64,000 nt of DNA from Lachancea mirantina (taxonomy: Eukaryota > Ascomycota > Saccharomycetes > Saccharomycetales > Saccharomycetaceae). Positions within the stretch are counted from its first letter, which is position 1, and the number at the start of each line of letters is the position of its first letter. Below the pieces are notes generated by a model. The model ran no database searches, was not told the DNA's origin, and worked only from the letters and a program-made list of their open reading frames with translations. The stretch lies in NCBI GenBank assembly GCA_900074745.1, contig LT598462.1, forward strand, positions 248,001 to 312,000, read 5' to 3'. Shown here in pieces: positions 53,955-63,031 of the stretch. The translations under genes were made by a program, and so were the position numbers.

Positions 53955-56900
53955 TTATTTACCCCAAAAATCTATAGATGCGATTGTATCATACCCAGCC
54001 TCATCCTCATAGGCATAGAGTATTTGTTGAGACGTCGCTTGCAAAAGTCTGATCTTCTCACCCAAAACACAACGTACAAGCTCACCTGTCTCGATTTTAC
54101 GGACCTCGATAAAGTTTGTGTCAAAAGCGAGAATATATGGATACCAGATTGCAAATTTCTGAGGTTCACCTTCCCAGTAAATTATGAAGGATTCCTTCTT
54201 CCGCCAGCCTTGACTGTTCACGAAAAATGCAAATTCCGAATAGCACAGCAAGTACATGCTGGCCACTCGATATATGGAAACGGGCTTCAGGATATCTTTA
54301 AGTGCGAACTCTAAAGATGTGTCAGCAGGGTCCAGTAGCGGCTCGTGTACCGTTTGTGGTATGGAGACAACTTGGAATCCTTTTTTACAGCCTATGCATA
54401 AGTTGGCACGTAAAAAGGATATCGACACGGGTTCAGAATCGAAGACAACCTCTGTGATTTTCCGCTTCAAATTCTTCCTGCCTTCCATCAACATAGGATG
54501 CTCGTGTTCAAATAACTTGATAGAATGCGACGACGTGTGCGCTGTCACAATGAGTCGTTTGCCATTGCAGTCCCCCTCCGAGAAGAAATTGACATGGTTA
54601 ACAAGCTCTTTACCATGCTTCCGGAAATATTGAGTGCCGTCTTTCTGCTCGTCCAGCAATACTAACGGACAACTGTAAAGTTTCTTGTCAACTAGCAACA
54701 AAATCGATTGGAATTCCTCCAAAACGGCCAACTGTGTAATATTATTCCTTTGAATGATTTTTTGTGGAGTTCCAAAATAAGTTCTCATCTTTTCCGTGCC
54801 GGCCACTTGTTCCCTCTTAGTGGCACTCACATAAAGTCCCGAATTAGTGGCTATAACTAGTTTCCGACCTCCATCGCAAGACGCGACGCTATTGATTTTA
54901 TTTGTGTAGTCGAAAAACCGTCCGCTCAACTTCTCAATGTTGAAGATGTCGTGGGCGGCCAATAGTGTTTGCTGTTCCAGCTTGATCTTTTCGAGCAAAG
55001 TTTGAAGTGCAGCATATTGCGCCGCATAAAGCGTTACTTGGTAATGATGTTTGGCTCCATAATACAGGAAACATATTGCGTTTCGTGGATTCCCATAATT
55101 AACTTCAGGAGTAACAACCGTACCACAGCTTCCAGGCTTGGAGTTGATCAACTTTTTCAAAGGAGGCATATCTTCACCAGCACATGCAAACAGGAGAGGT
55201 AGCGGGATTGGACGCTGAAATACTTTGTGCTGCTGCCACTTATTGACAGCTTTGGCCTTCAAAAATAAAAGCATATTATCCAAAAGATAAAATTGAACAT
55301 CTCCGCCTAGCACTGTGTCAGTTTTACTTGACTCCTTTCTGCAAAGGACACCTTCATGTTTAATTTTACGCTTCCCATCGTTTAAGCCCAAATTAACGTA
55401 CTCATTCTTGAACAGTATTTTTTGCTTCAACAACTCAATGTCATGCCTATCTTGAGCGGCTCCACTAGCCTTGTCGATGCGTTGCATAAACGCTCGCAAA
55501 GCATCTAACGCTCTATTCATGTTCTCTAAGTCTCGTTTGTTCTTTCCTGGATCCGATGATTTGATAATTTCCTTGGCCAATAAGATGTATCTTCCCGGTC
55601 TGGATACACCTTGAGAAAGAAAGGAATCGATACCGTGCCGCAGGGGAGAGCTCATTAAATCTTCATCGAACCGACTAAAGTAAGGGTTCACTGAGCGTTG
55701 AGTTTCAATGAGATATTTCGCATAGGGCCGCGATGCAACGTACATGACGAAAGGCTCAAAAAATGGAATGAATCTAAGGAAAATATCACCGAGCCCATTA
55801 ACTATAGGTGAAGATTTTTGGCGATCGGACAGCGAATCCAAAAACCGTCTATTGACGGAATACATGTCGTTAACATGCGCAAAAACGTGCTTGATAAAGT
55901 TTTTCCTGATGTCAGCGGGAATGATGTTTGTCTCGGCAAGAGTTTTCATGAAAGTATCCCTGATAATCTCAAGCGACTTCACAAAATTTCTTTCGGTGGT
56001 GTAAACTTCGTATATGGCTTCCTGCCGCTTAATTTCCTTTTTAGAAAGCTCAGACCATATTGACTCTGGAACGGAGCTTGTCCAAGAAGGTTTTTCATCT
56101 TCTTCGTCATCAACAGCAACAGAGAAGTTTCTCTTTAAGCCACCATTTGGTTTTAAATTGAGTCTGGCCTGCTGCTCAAGTCTGCGAGGACAGGAGATGG
56201 AATAACAGAGTCTTGTTCGAGTACATGTGGGCGAATAGCACTCTGCCAATAACGTGAATACACCATTGACGTTATGCATTTTTGCGGGATCAACTTGCTT
56301 TTCGGCACTAGAAACTGAAATGGAGGACTGCGATGTATTCAAAGTTGAAGTAGATGGATGAGTGTGGGTGGGACCCGAGCTCATATCCATCAACAGCGGT
56401 CCAGCATGTGCCGAAACGGGGGCTAAACCAGTTGTACCAGTTCCTATGATTCTAGAATTTCCCGTGAACTCGTAAACCTCATTTGGAGAGTCTCTTAAGC
56501 GATGTTCGTAAACAACGTCATGGAATAGCTTCTGTGCATCAAGGGCCCGACCCAGCAATAACGCTAGGTTTCTATCCGAAGTCCTGATGATAGAGCAAAT
56601 CGCATCCACCGCTTGTCTCCCGGTAAACGCGTCTCTGTAAAGAAGGCCATCTTTTTTATGCTCACCCACATGAACGGACTTCCTGAACTTAGTAGCAACT
56701 CGAGACAACATTGCCGGATAGACTTGAGGGCGTGTCATGGATGTGGTGCTTACGATAGGTTTCGAATGGATGGACGCACTGCTTCTTCTATGGAAATTGA
56801 GAGATGGACTCGAGGCAACTTTAGTGGTCCCTGTTTGAAGCGAAGCCGACGAGCTTCGACTCTTAATGCCAAGACCCATTGAGCTCTGACTCTGCTGCCG

Positions 56901-57722
56901 GCCATGCTCCAGAAAGGGGTTTGTAGAATTTTCGCATTTTTGCGGGATAGTACGTCCACCAGCCGTTTTCTGTTGAAATGGAGAAGCGAAGCTTTTGAAC
57001 GATGTTGAGCTCAAAGAGAGAGACCTAGCGCCTAGAGAATTTTGATTCGGCATGGCCTGTGTGTTGTGGTGCATTTGGTGCACATTCATAACTTCTTTCG
57101 AGGCCGGCCTCGAAAATAAGCCAAAGCCCTGAAGAGGAGATTTCTTCGACGTAGGGAAGATTGAAGAGTGGGTGGGCTGTTTCTTGAGCTGTGTATTTCT
57201 ATGCAGTTGTGTCAAAGAGGGAATCCTGCGCGTGCTGTTGGTTTGAAACCCGAGACTTTCGCTTTTAGATCTTTGAGGAGACGGTTGTTCTGTTGCAGCT
57301 GGCAAAGCAGTATTGATAGGTGGAGGCACAGGTCTCACGTGCGGCTGTCGTCTGGCTTGTTTAACATCTGGCGACACAATGTGTTGGTTTTGAAGCACTA
57401 AAGACGTATGGTCCTCAGATTGCAGCTGTTTCCGTGGACTGTCCACTGAGGACAAATCATCTGTACTAGAAAGGCTCTGAGTGTCGGAAATATTATTAAT
57501 TTGAGTTTCTTGCATCAAGATATAGTTTTGTGCTTCTAGCGGTATTATATCCCGCTCAATGTCCGATAAAAGAGCATCATCCAAAGCATCTATATGTTCG
57601 ATTCGATTCGGAACATCCCTAGCAGTGGTCTTGTTTCTGAATTCTTCAGACGGTCTTTCCACCCCAAATATATCGGAGAAAACACGCCTCCTAAATTCGA
57701 TCCCACCTATTTCGTTTGCCAT
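53955..57722 (-). CDS. ROM2: Rho1 guanine nucleotide exchange factor Rom2
   Basis: This 1255-residue protein has the Rom1/Rom2 domain order. A long Ser/Gln-rich N terminus is followed by a DEP domain at about 335-425 (KDGLLYRDAFTGRQAVDAIC), the RhoGEF (DH) domain at about 560-755 (RQEAIYEVYTTERNFVKSLEII), a PH-like region at about 780-910 and a CNH domain at about 925-1235 (VASCDGGRKLVIATNSGLYVS). S. cerevisiae Rom2 (YLR371W) has 1356 residues. Family knowledge: it activates Rho1 at the plasma membrane downstream of Wsc1 and Mid2 in the cell-wall integrity pathway. ROM1 and ROM2 are duplicates, so this single gene represents both. Confidence 0.95.
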   Translation of the reverse strand: MANEIGGIEFRRRVFSDIFGVERPSEEFRNKTTARDVPNRIEHIDALDDALLSDIERDIIPLEAQNYILMQETQINNISDTQSLSSTDDLSSVDSPRKQLQSEDHTSLVLQNQHIVSPDVKQARRQPHVRPVPPPINTALPAATEQPSPQRSKSESLGFQTNSTRRIPSLTQLHRNTQLKKQPTHSSIFPTSKKSPLQGFGLFSRPASKEVMNVHQMHHNTQAMPNQNSLGARSLSLSSTSFKSFASPFQQKTAGGRTIPQKCENSTNPFLEHGRQQSQSSMGLGIKSRSSSASLQTGTTKVASSPSLNFHRRSSASIHSKPIVSTTSMTRPQVYPAMLSRVATKFRKSVHVGEHKKDGLLYRDAFTGRQAVDAICSIIRTSDRNLALLLGRALDAQKLFHDVVYEHRLRDSPNEVYEFTGNSRIIGTGTTGLAPVSAHAGPLLMDMSSGPTHTHPSTSTLNTSQSSISVSSAEKQVDPAKMHNVNGVFTLLAECYSPTCTRTRLCYSISCPRRLEQQARLNLKPNGGLKRNFSVAVDDEEDEKPSWTSSVPESIWSELSKKEIKRQEAIYEVYTTERNFVKSLEIIRDTFMKTLAETNIIPADIRKNFIKHVFAHVNDMYSVNRRFLDSLSDRQKSSPIVNGLGDIFLRFIPFFEPFVMYVASRPYAKYLIETQRSVNPYFSRFDEDLMSSPLRHGIDSFLSQGVSRPGRYILLAKEIIKSSDPGKNKRDLENMNRALDALRAFMQRIDKASGAAQDRHDIELLKQKILFKNEYVNLGLNDGKRKIKHEGVLCRKESSKTDTVLGGDVQFYLLDNMLLFLKAKAVNKWQQHKVFQRPIPLPLLFACAGEDMPPLKKLINSKPGSCGTVVTPEVNYGNPRNAICFLYYGAKHHYQVTLYAAQYAALQTLLEKIKLEQQTLLAAHDIFNIEKLSGRFFDYTNKINSVASCDGGRKLVIATNSGLYVSATKREQVAGTEKMRTYFGTPQKIIQRNNITQLAVLEEFQSILLLVDKKLYSCPLVLLDEQKDGTQYFRKHGKELVNHVNFFSEGDCNGKRLIVTAHTSSHSIKLFEHEHPMLMEGRKNLKRKITEVVFDSEPVSISFLRANLCIGCKKGFQVVSIPQTVHEPLLDPADTSLEFALKDILKPVSIYRVASMYLLCYSEFAFFVNSQGWRKKESFIIYWEGEPQKFAIWYPYILAFDTNFIEVRKIETGELVRCVLGEKIRLLQATSQQILYAYEDEAGYDTIASIDFWGK

Positions 57723-58171
57723 CTTTTGTACACTTTAAAGGTTTCCTGCTTCTTTAACACACTCCAAGTGGCAATCTCGCAGGTTCAAACGTTCGGAATG
57801 GCTAATTCGGTCAAAAAAGCTCTTTCTTCCACCGCGAAAAAACGATAAAAGAGTGTCCTGAATCCTGCTCACTCAACTCCAAACACCAATTTCAGGAACC
57901 AACAACCTGTTCTTGACCTTTGTGCTTTTTCTTTGAAGGGACTCGTTTCCTCTGCTCAAGCTGTAAGCTTCAATTGTTTAGTTCCCAAATCTCAATTTCC
58001 TTTGATTAGTATCATGCGAGACGATCAGAATTTTTTCAATTCTTAAAAGGGGTCTGATGTATAAGAAAACCGGTAACGACCCGTTCCTAGAACCAAGACA
58101 ATACTAAGGGCTGGTAAATTGCTTTGTTTACTAGTGGTTAGTAGATTCAAAGTAGTGGCTTACCAGTTGAA
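57723..58171. promoter_or_regulatory. ROM2-ARC18 divergent promoter
   Basis: This 449-bp spacer has mixed AT-rich and pyrimidine-rich runs and no obvious TATA box or named site. No gene is visible. Confidence 0.4.
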
Positions 58172-58831
58172 ATGCCTGTATGTTTTTCAAGCGTAAAATT
58201 GTGGCCATACTGACGTTCGCAGAAGGAAATTTGGTCATGATGTGGTCGATAAAGCATTTTCTCGAGAACATCGCAAGAATACAATACTAACTCGATTGTC
58301 ACTCAGGCTTACCATTCTACTTTTGCAGCCGATCCTCAACATGATAGATTTGTTGGAAATGTGGCACTTTTGCCTTTGAATACGAGGTATAGAGGCCCCG
58401 CTTACCAGGCAAACACAGATTATGACATTATAGATGAAAGCCTTGATCTTTTCCGGGCCAATTCGTTCTTCAGAAATTTTGAAATTAAGTCACCAGCGGA
58501 CCGAATTCTTATTTACGGCATTCTGTTTGTCAACGACTGTTTGGCTCATTTGAGATCCACGACGTCTTATAACGAAGCATTGAAAGCTCTAACAAATTTG
58601 GCACTTGATGACTTCGCGATACCAGGTACTCCTGGATTTCCTCTAAATAACGTCTATCAGGTGCCCCTTCAAAATCACGCAGACGTTGAACTCTTGAAGT
58701 CTTACATACAGCAGTTTCGCCAGGAACTTGCCATGAGATTGTTAGAGCGCATATACAGGGACTCAAAAGAAGCACCTTCCAAGTTTTGGCTTGCATTTAC
58801 AAGAAGGAGATTCATGAACAAATCGCTTTAG
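58172..58831 (+). CDS. ARC18: Arp2/3 complex subunit Arc18 (ARPC3), with a 5' intron
   Basis: Predicted join 58172-58177 (Met-Pro) and 58307-58831, giving 176 residues; S. cerevisiae Arc18 (YLR370C) has 178. Without the intron the frame has only a GTG near the conserved FALLPLNT-type segment and lacks the conserved N terminus. Spliced, it reads MPAYHSTF...DPQHD, matching the family. The body is highly conserved (DYDIIDESLDLFRANSFFRNFEI; PGTPGFPLNNVYQVP; SKFWLAFTRRRFMNKSL). Family knowledge: Arc18 is the p21 subunit of Arp2/3, which nucleates branched actin at endocytic patches. It is divergent from ROM2 and convergent with SSQ1. Confidence 0.95.
58178..58306 (+). other. Predicted ARC18 intron, 129 nt
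   Basis: The 5' splice site GTATGT is at 58178-58183 straight after ATGCCT. A perfect TACTAAC branch site lies at 58285-58291 and the CAG acceptor at 58304-58306. The phase is 0. All three yeast consensus elements are present. Confidence 0.95.
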
Positions 58832-58930
58832 GCAAAATTATATACGTTGTAAAATGAAAGATGAACAGGAGCGAATTGAAATATTAATTTTATGATTTTG
58901 AAAGGGTGGGACAAGGCGGTGTGGTGTTCC

Positions 58931-60859
58931 TTACGTTCGATGTCTTTGTGAAGATCTCTGGAACAGAGCGAGGGATGCCTTCTGGATATCGTCGGTTGCA
59001 CGTTTGATCTCATTCACGTCGATGCTAAAGTCGGTATCATCTTCTTGAGCTTTTTTTATCAATGACTTGATGCTCCGTAGCTTTTCTAATAATGTTGGGT
59101 ACTTTTCGTCCCCTGAAATAACTTCTTCAAACGTTTTATAAGCATTTTCGGTGTCCGATAGCATAATATCGGCTTTCGTAATGAGATCAACTCTCTGCCT
59201 GATGATGTTGTCACGTTCTTTGTTAGCATTTGCCTCCTGAATTTTTTGAGCTATCTCTTCCTCCGTCAGTCCTGAATTCGCTATAACCGTCATTGAGTTC
59301 TCTTGTCCTGTACTGGTTTCAGCTGCAGTCACATTTATGATGCCGTCAGCATCGATATCGAAAGTGACTGCAATTTGTGGGACGCCTTTGGGCATAGGTG
59401 GGATGCCAGCCAATTTGAAATCACCAATCAGTTTATTGTCTTTCACCAATCCCCTTTCTCCCTGGAAAATACGTATATCTACCCCGTTCTGTCCATCAAC
59501 TCCGGTACTGAAAATTTCGGTTTTCTTTATTGGCACTGTTGTGTTTCTGGGGATCAACGGGGAAAAGACGCCCCCGTAAGTTTCGATGCCAAGCGTGAGC
59601 GGAGTCACATCGAGTAAAAGTACATTTTTAATCTCGCCAGAGAGGATACCACCTTGAATTGCAGCTCCCAAGGCTACTGTCTCATCGGGGTTTACGTTTG
59701 TGTTGGGCTTTTTACCGAAAAGTTCTCCAACCACGGAACGAATTTTTGGCATCCTTGTCATACCCCCTACCATGATAACTTCGTCGACATCATGTGGCTC
59801 GATATCGGAGTCTCTTAAGGCTTTTTTGACCGGGGGGATCGTTTTTTCTATTAAAGGCATGGTTAAATTATCCAATTCTTCTTCTGACATGTTGACACTC
59901 ACATGTTTATTGTCGAACAAGAATGGAATGCTGATGGTAGCTTGCTTGACATGAGATAGCTCTATTTTGGCCTTTTCCGAAGCGCTTCTAATTCTCTGCA
60001 TGCATTCGTGGTCCTGTAAAACATCCTCCTTAACGACATCGGGATTTTGTTTGAAAAAAGATTCTAAAATGTGAGATGAAACTAAATGGTCAAAATCTTC
60101 ACCACCTAAGTGGGTATCACCATTTGTTGCCCTGACCTCGAAAACCCCATCCTCGATATCTAGAATCGATATATCAAATGTGCCACCTCCCAAGTCATAC
60201 ACCGCTATGACTCCTGAGTAGTTATCAGAGTTAAGTCCAAAACTGAGTGCCGCTGCAGTTGGTTCATTCACCACGCGCAGGACTTTCAACCCTGCTAAAA
60301 TTCCAGCGTCTTTTGTAGCTTGGCGCTGAGAATCGTTAAAATAAGCTGGCACCGTGATAACAGCCTTGTTGATGCTTTCCTCAAGATAATTTTCTGCATT
60401 TTTTCTCAAATATGTCAATATTTCAGATCCGATCTCGCTGGGAGACTTGGTGTCTCCGCTACTTGCCTGCAAGTACGCTTGCCCATTTTTCTCATTTTTG
60501 ACAACCTTGTAAGGAAGTCTTTTCAAATCCCTTTGAGTATCTGGATCATCGAACTGACGTCCAATGAGCCTTTTCGTTGCATAAAACGTACTACCTTGGT
60601 TCACAAGCGCTTGTCGTTGCGCCACATCACCCACCAACGTGCGACCAGACTTATCATACCCCACCACTGACGGCGTTGTGCGCTTCCCCTCATCATTCTC
60701 AATTATTGTGACGGAACTGAGGTCAAAAGGATCCTTCACATATGCCACAGCGCTGTTTGTCGTGCCCAAATCAATTCCGATGACTTTTGAACTTGCATTT
60801 CTTAGCCCACGAAAGCCGAAGGACGACCTCCTCAATTGTTTTGTAAAAGGAGAAAGCAT
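58931..60859 (-). CDS. SSQ1: Mitochondrial Hsp70 for Fe-S cluster transfer, Ssq1
   Basis: This 642-residue Hsp70 has a basic mitochondrial presequence (MLSPFTKQLRRSSFGFRGLRNA), then the ATPase domain (VIGIDLGTTNSAVAYV; VYDLGGGTFDISILD; VIMVGGMTRMPKI) and a substrate domain (LLLDVTPLTLGIETYGGVFSPLIPRNTTVP). The C-terminal lid is short and lacks the Gly-rich tail of bulk Hsp70s. S. cerevisiae Ssq1 (YLR369W) has 657 residues. Family knowledge: with Jac1 it releases Fe-S clusters from Isu1 in the matrix. Divergence from Ssc1 (for example KDPFDLSSVTIIENDEGKR) and gene order between ARC18 and MDM30 favour Ssq1 over Ssc1. Confidence 0.95.
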   Translation of the reverse strand: MLSPFTKQLRRSSFGFRGLRNASSKVIGIDLGTTNSAVAYVKDPFDLSSVTIIENDEGKRTTPSVVGYDKSGRTLVGDVAQRQALVNQGSTFYATKRLIGRQFDDPDTQRDLKRLPYKVVKNEKNGQAYLQASSGDTKSPSEIGSEILTYLRKNAENYLEESINKAVITVPAYFNDSQRQATKDAGILAGLKVLRVVNEPTAAALSFGLNSDNYSGVIAVYDLGGGTFDISILDIEDGVFEVRATNGDTHLGGEDFDHLVSSHILESFFKQNPDVVKEDVLQDHECMQRIRSASEKAKIELSHVKQATISIPFLFDNKHVSVNMSEEELDNLTMPLIEKTIPPVKKALRDSDIEPHDVDEVIMVGGMTRMPKIRSVVGELFGKKPNTNVNPDETVALGAAIQGGILSGEIKNVLLLDVTPLTLGIETYGGVFSPLIPRNTTVPIKKTEIFSTGVDGQNGVDIRIFQGERGLVKDNKLIGDFKLAGIPPMPKGVPQIAVTFDIDADGIINVTAAETSTGQENSMTVIANSGLTEEEIAQKIQEANANKERDNIIRQRVDLITKADIMLSDTENAYKTFEEVISGDEKYPTLLEKLRSIKSLIKKAQEDDTDFSIDVNEIKRATDDIQKASLALFQRSSQRHRT

Positions 60860-61098
60860 GCTTCAAAAAGCAAATCTCAAAAAAGTCCTTCAAGCCCTTG
60901 AGAAAGCTACTAATAGTCTCTTGTAATAGTGGTTAAGTCCCAGAATATTCGATACCAGGGTAGTAGGTCATTTAAATGAGGTCTTAGAAGCAGAATCGTG
61001 CCTTGTGATATAAAGTTGTACATCACGTGACATCAGAATCACCTCAGCGGTTGGGTTCAAGTGACCATTAATTTGCATCAGGCATTTCTCATCCACGT

Positions 61099-62856
61099 TC
61101 AAGCTTTCAGGTACTCTGCGTAAGAATTTGATGGAACCAATCTGCACTTGGTTTGATCGTAGCGAGTGAAAAAGAGTCCAAGATCTGAGAAATTCAAATA
61201 TTGGCGCATTTTATGCCAAATCGCATCGCTCGTAGTCTTATCTGCCAGTCGAAAGTCTTCCTTTAGTGAAACGATGATTTCTCCCAAAAAATCGAGTAAC
61301 ATGTAATATGTGTTCCCATTTTCGCTGTTTTTCGTCGCAATGACAATATAACTCTGTTGTTCATTTCGGCTATCGATTGCAAATTTGCCTGTGTCTTCAA
61401 TGGAGCCCTCTGTGATCAGGTATTTGGTGGAGAACAGTTTAACCTTGATGTCCTTTGGAACCTTGGGTAGTTGGCTGTCACTTATAAATTTTAGGCTTTG
61501 AAGTAATGGATAGTCGTGAGGGAATTGTTCTAGGATGTAGCTTGCGAATCGGGCTTTCCCCACGGCTCGGAACGACGGGTGTGGCGGTAGTTGATTAATT
61601 TTCCAGTATGCCTGTGCGTACTCATACACAGCTGGAGAGGCAGGCGTCAAACTATGGGGCATAGCTTTTGAAAGCAAATCGCATCTTCTCCCGGGCAATG
61701 CCTTCCAATACGATTTCTTGCAATAAGGGTACCATTCGTCGAACAATTTGGTGAGTAAACTCTTGGTTTTGAGTGGTTGACACAGTCGCGGAATCACAGT
61801 GTTCAGTACCGCTTGTCGGCTGGGGAAAATACGGCACATGGATTCGATGAGCCCCTTTTGAGTAAATATGCGGGGCCTGCCCGCTTGTGAAACCGTAATA
61901 TAAGTCTGGCCCGAACGTACTTTTTCGTCTCGCACAATCAAGAATTCTTCGCACAGAATAGCTTCTATGCCGTAAAAGGACGCGAACGCCTGTATAATTG
62001 CCAACAGCACCAACGGATGGCCCCTGGCCTCACCAGCGTACACCCGAAGCAAGAAAAAATCGTCTAAGTAAAACCGCGAGAGCGAATCCCACTGTGGGTT
62101 TCTCCTGTTTGTCAAAACTTGAAAAAGATGCTTCATAACTCTATCTACTTTCAGCGTGCTGGGCAAACTTTTAAACTCTGACCAATTTTTGAAGCTCTGG
62201 TGTAATGCGTCGTTGACTTCATTAAAACACGAAGATCTATGCGGTAGAAGCAAGTTAAAACTCAAATCCAAAGCAGAAAATGGGAGGAAAACCGTTTCTT
62301 CCGCGTAATGGACCCACTCCAACGTCGTTGCGTCTCCGCTACAACAATTGATCAGATCAAACACGAGACCATGCTGCATCGCTGTAAGCAATTGGTTGGC
62401 GAGAAACGTGAACTCGAAAGATTCATTGTGAGGTCCATGGGCCCCATGGGTCCCAGTATATCCATTCCGACTGTTTTCCGTCAACAATGGCATAATCAGA
62501 TCCCCATAATCCATGAGAGACCTGAAAGAATCCCAGTAATGTCGAATATCATCGTCACCCTGACCAAGCTTCCGCAGCGTCTTAACAATGGTCTCGTCTA
62601 TGTGATTTCTATACTTAAAGAAATCAAACAAACACTTAAAGCCATTCGTCTCGGCGCGCTTCCTGTAGTTGGCAAAAACTTTGTAATCATTCTTCAGCCA
62701 TCGTTGTTCGCAAATAGGTCTCCATACCTCATCACTGGTAATCACCTTGTTAAGCCATGTGGAACAAGATCTCACACTCAAGAGGTCTCCGTAAGTTAGA
62801 AACGTCGCTATTTCGATCCAGATGTCGCGTGATAGCACTTGGCCATCAAGTGGCAT
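61099..62856 (-). CDS. MDM30: F-box protein Mdm30
   Basis: This 585-residue protein has an N-terminal F-box at about residues 8-50 (LSRDIWIEIATFLTYGDLLSVRSCSTWLNKVI), then helical repeats and a hemimethylated-DNA-binding-protein-like region toward the C terminus. S. cerevisiae Mdm30 (YLR368W) has 598 residues. Family knowledge: as the substrate receptor of an SCF ubiquitin ligase it drives turnover of the mitofusin Fzo1 and of Gal4, shaping mitochondria. It follows SSQ1 in both genomes. Upstream, 60860-61098 holds CACGTG at 61024-61029 between the SSQ1 start and MDM30 stop. Confidence 0.92.
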   Translation of the reverse strand: MPLDGQVLSRDIWIEIATFLTYGDLLSVRSCSTWLNKVITSDEVWRPICEQRWLKNDYKVFANYRKRAETNGFKCLFDFFKYRNHIDETIVKTLRKLGQGDDDIRHYWDSFRSLMDYGDLIMPLLTENSRNGYTGTHGAHGPHNESFEFTFLANQLLTAMQHGLVFDLINCCSGDATTLEWVHYAEETVFLPFSALDLSFNLLLPHRSSCFNEVNDALHQSFKNWSEFKSLPSTLKVDRVMKHLFQVLTNRRNPQWDSLSRFYLDDFFLLRVYAGEARGHPLVLLAIIQAFASFYGIEAILCEEFLIVRDEKVRSGQTYITVSQAGRPRIFTQKGLIESMCRIFPSRQAVLNTVIPRLCQPLKTKSLLTKLFDEWYPYCKKSYWKALPGRRCDLLSKAMPHSLTPASPAVYEYAQAYWKINQLPPHPSFRAVGKARFASYILEQFPHDYPLLQSLKFISDSQLPKVPKDIKVKLFSTKYLITEGSIEDTGKFAIDSRNEQQSYIVIATKNSENGNTYYMLLDFLGEIIVSLKEDFRLADKTTSDAIWHKMRQYLNFSDLGLFFTRYDQTKCRLVPSNSYAEYLKA

Positions 62857-63031
62857 TTTAGCCCCTGGAGTTTGATACGAAAAGTAGGAATTTTTGCGAC
62901 AGATCGTTGATGATCTTGACCAGATACAAGTTGATTTTTCTTAAAGATCAAAATTGGTGAAGTTGGTGAAAACCTCAATGTAAGGTCATCGAACACTTAT
63001 ATAAAGAAAGCACAGATAACAAGACACGGAG

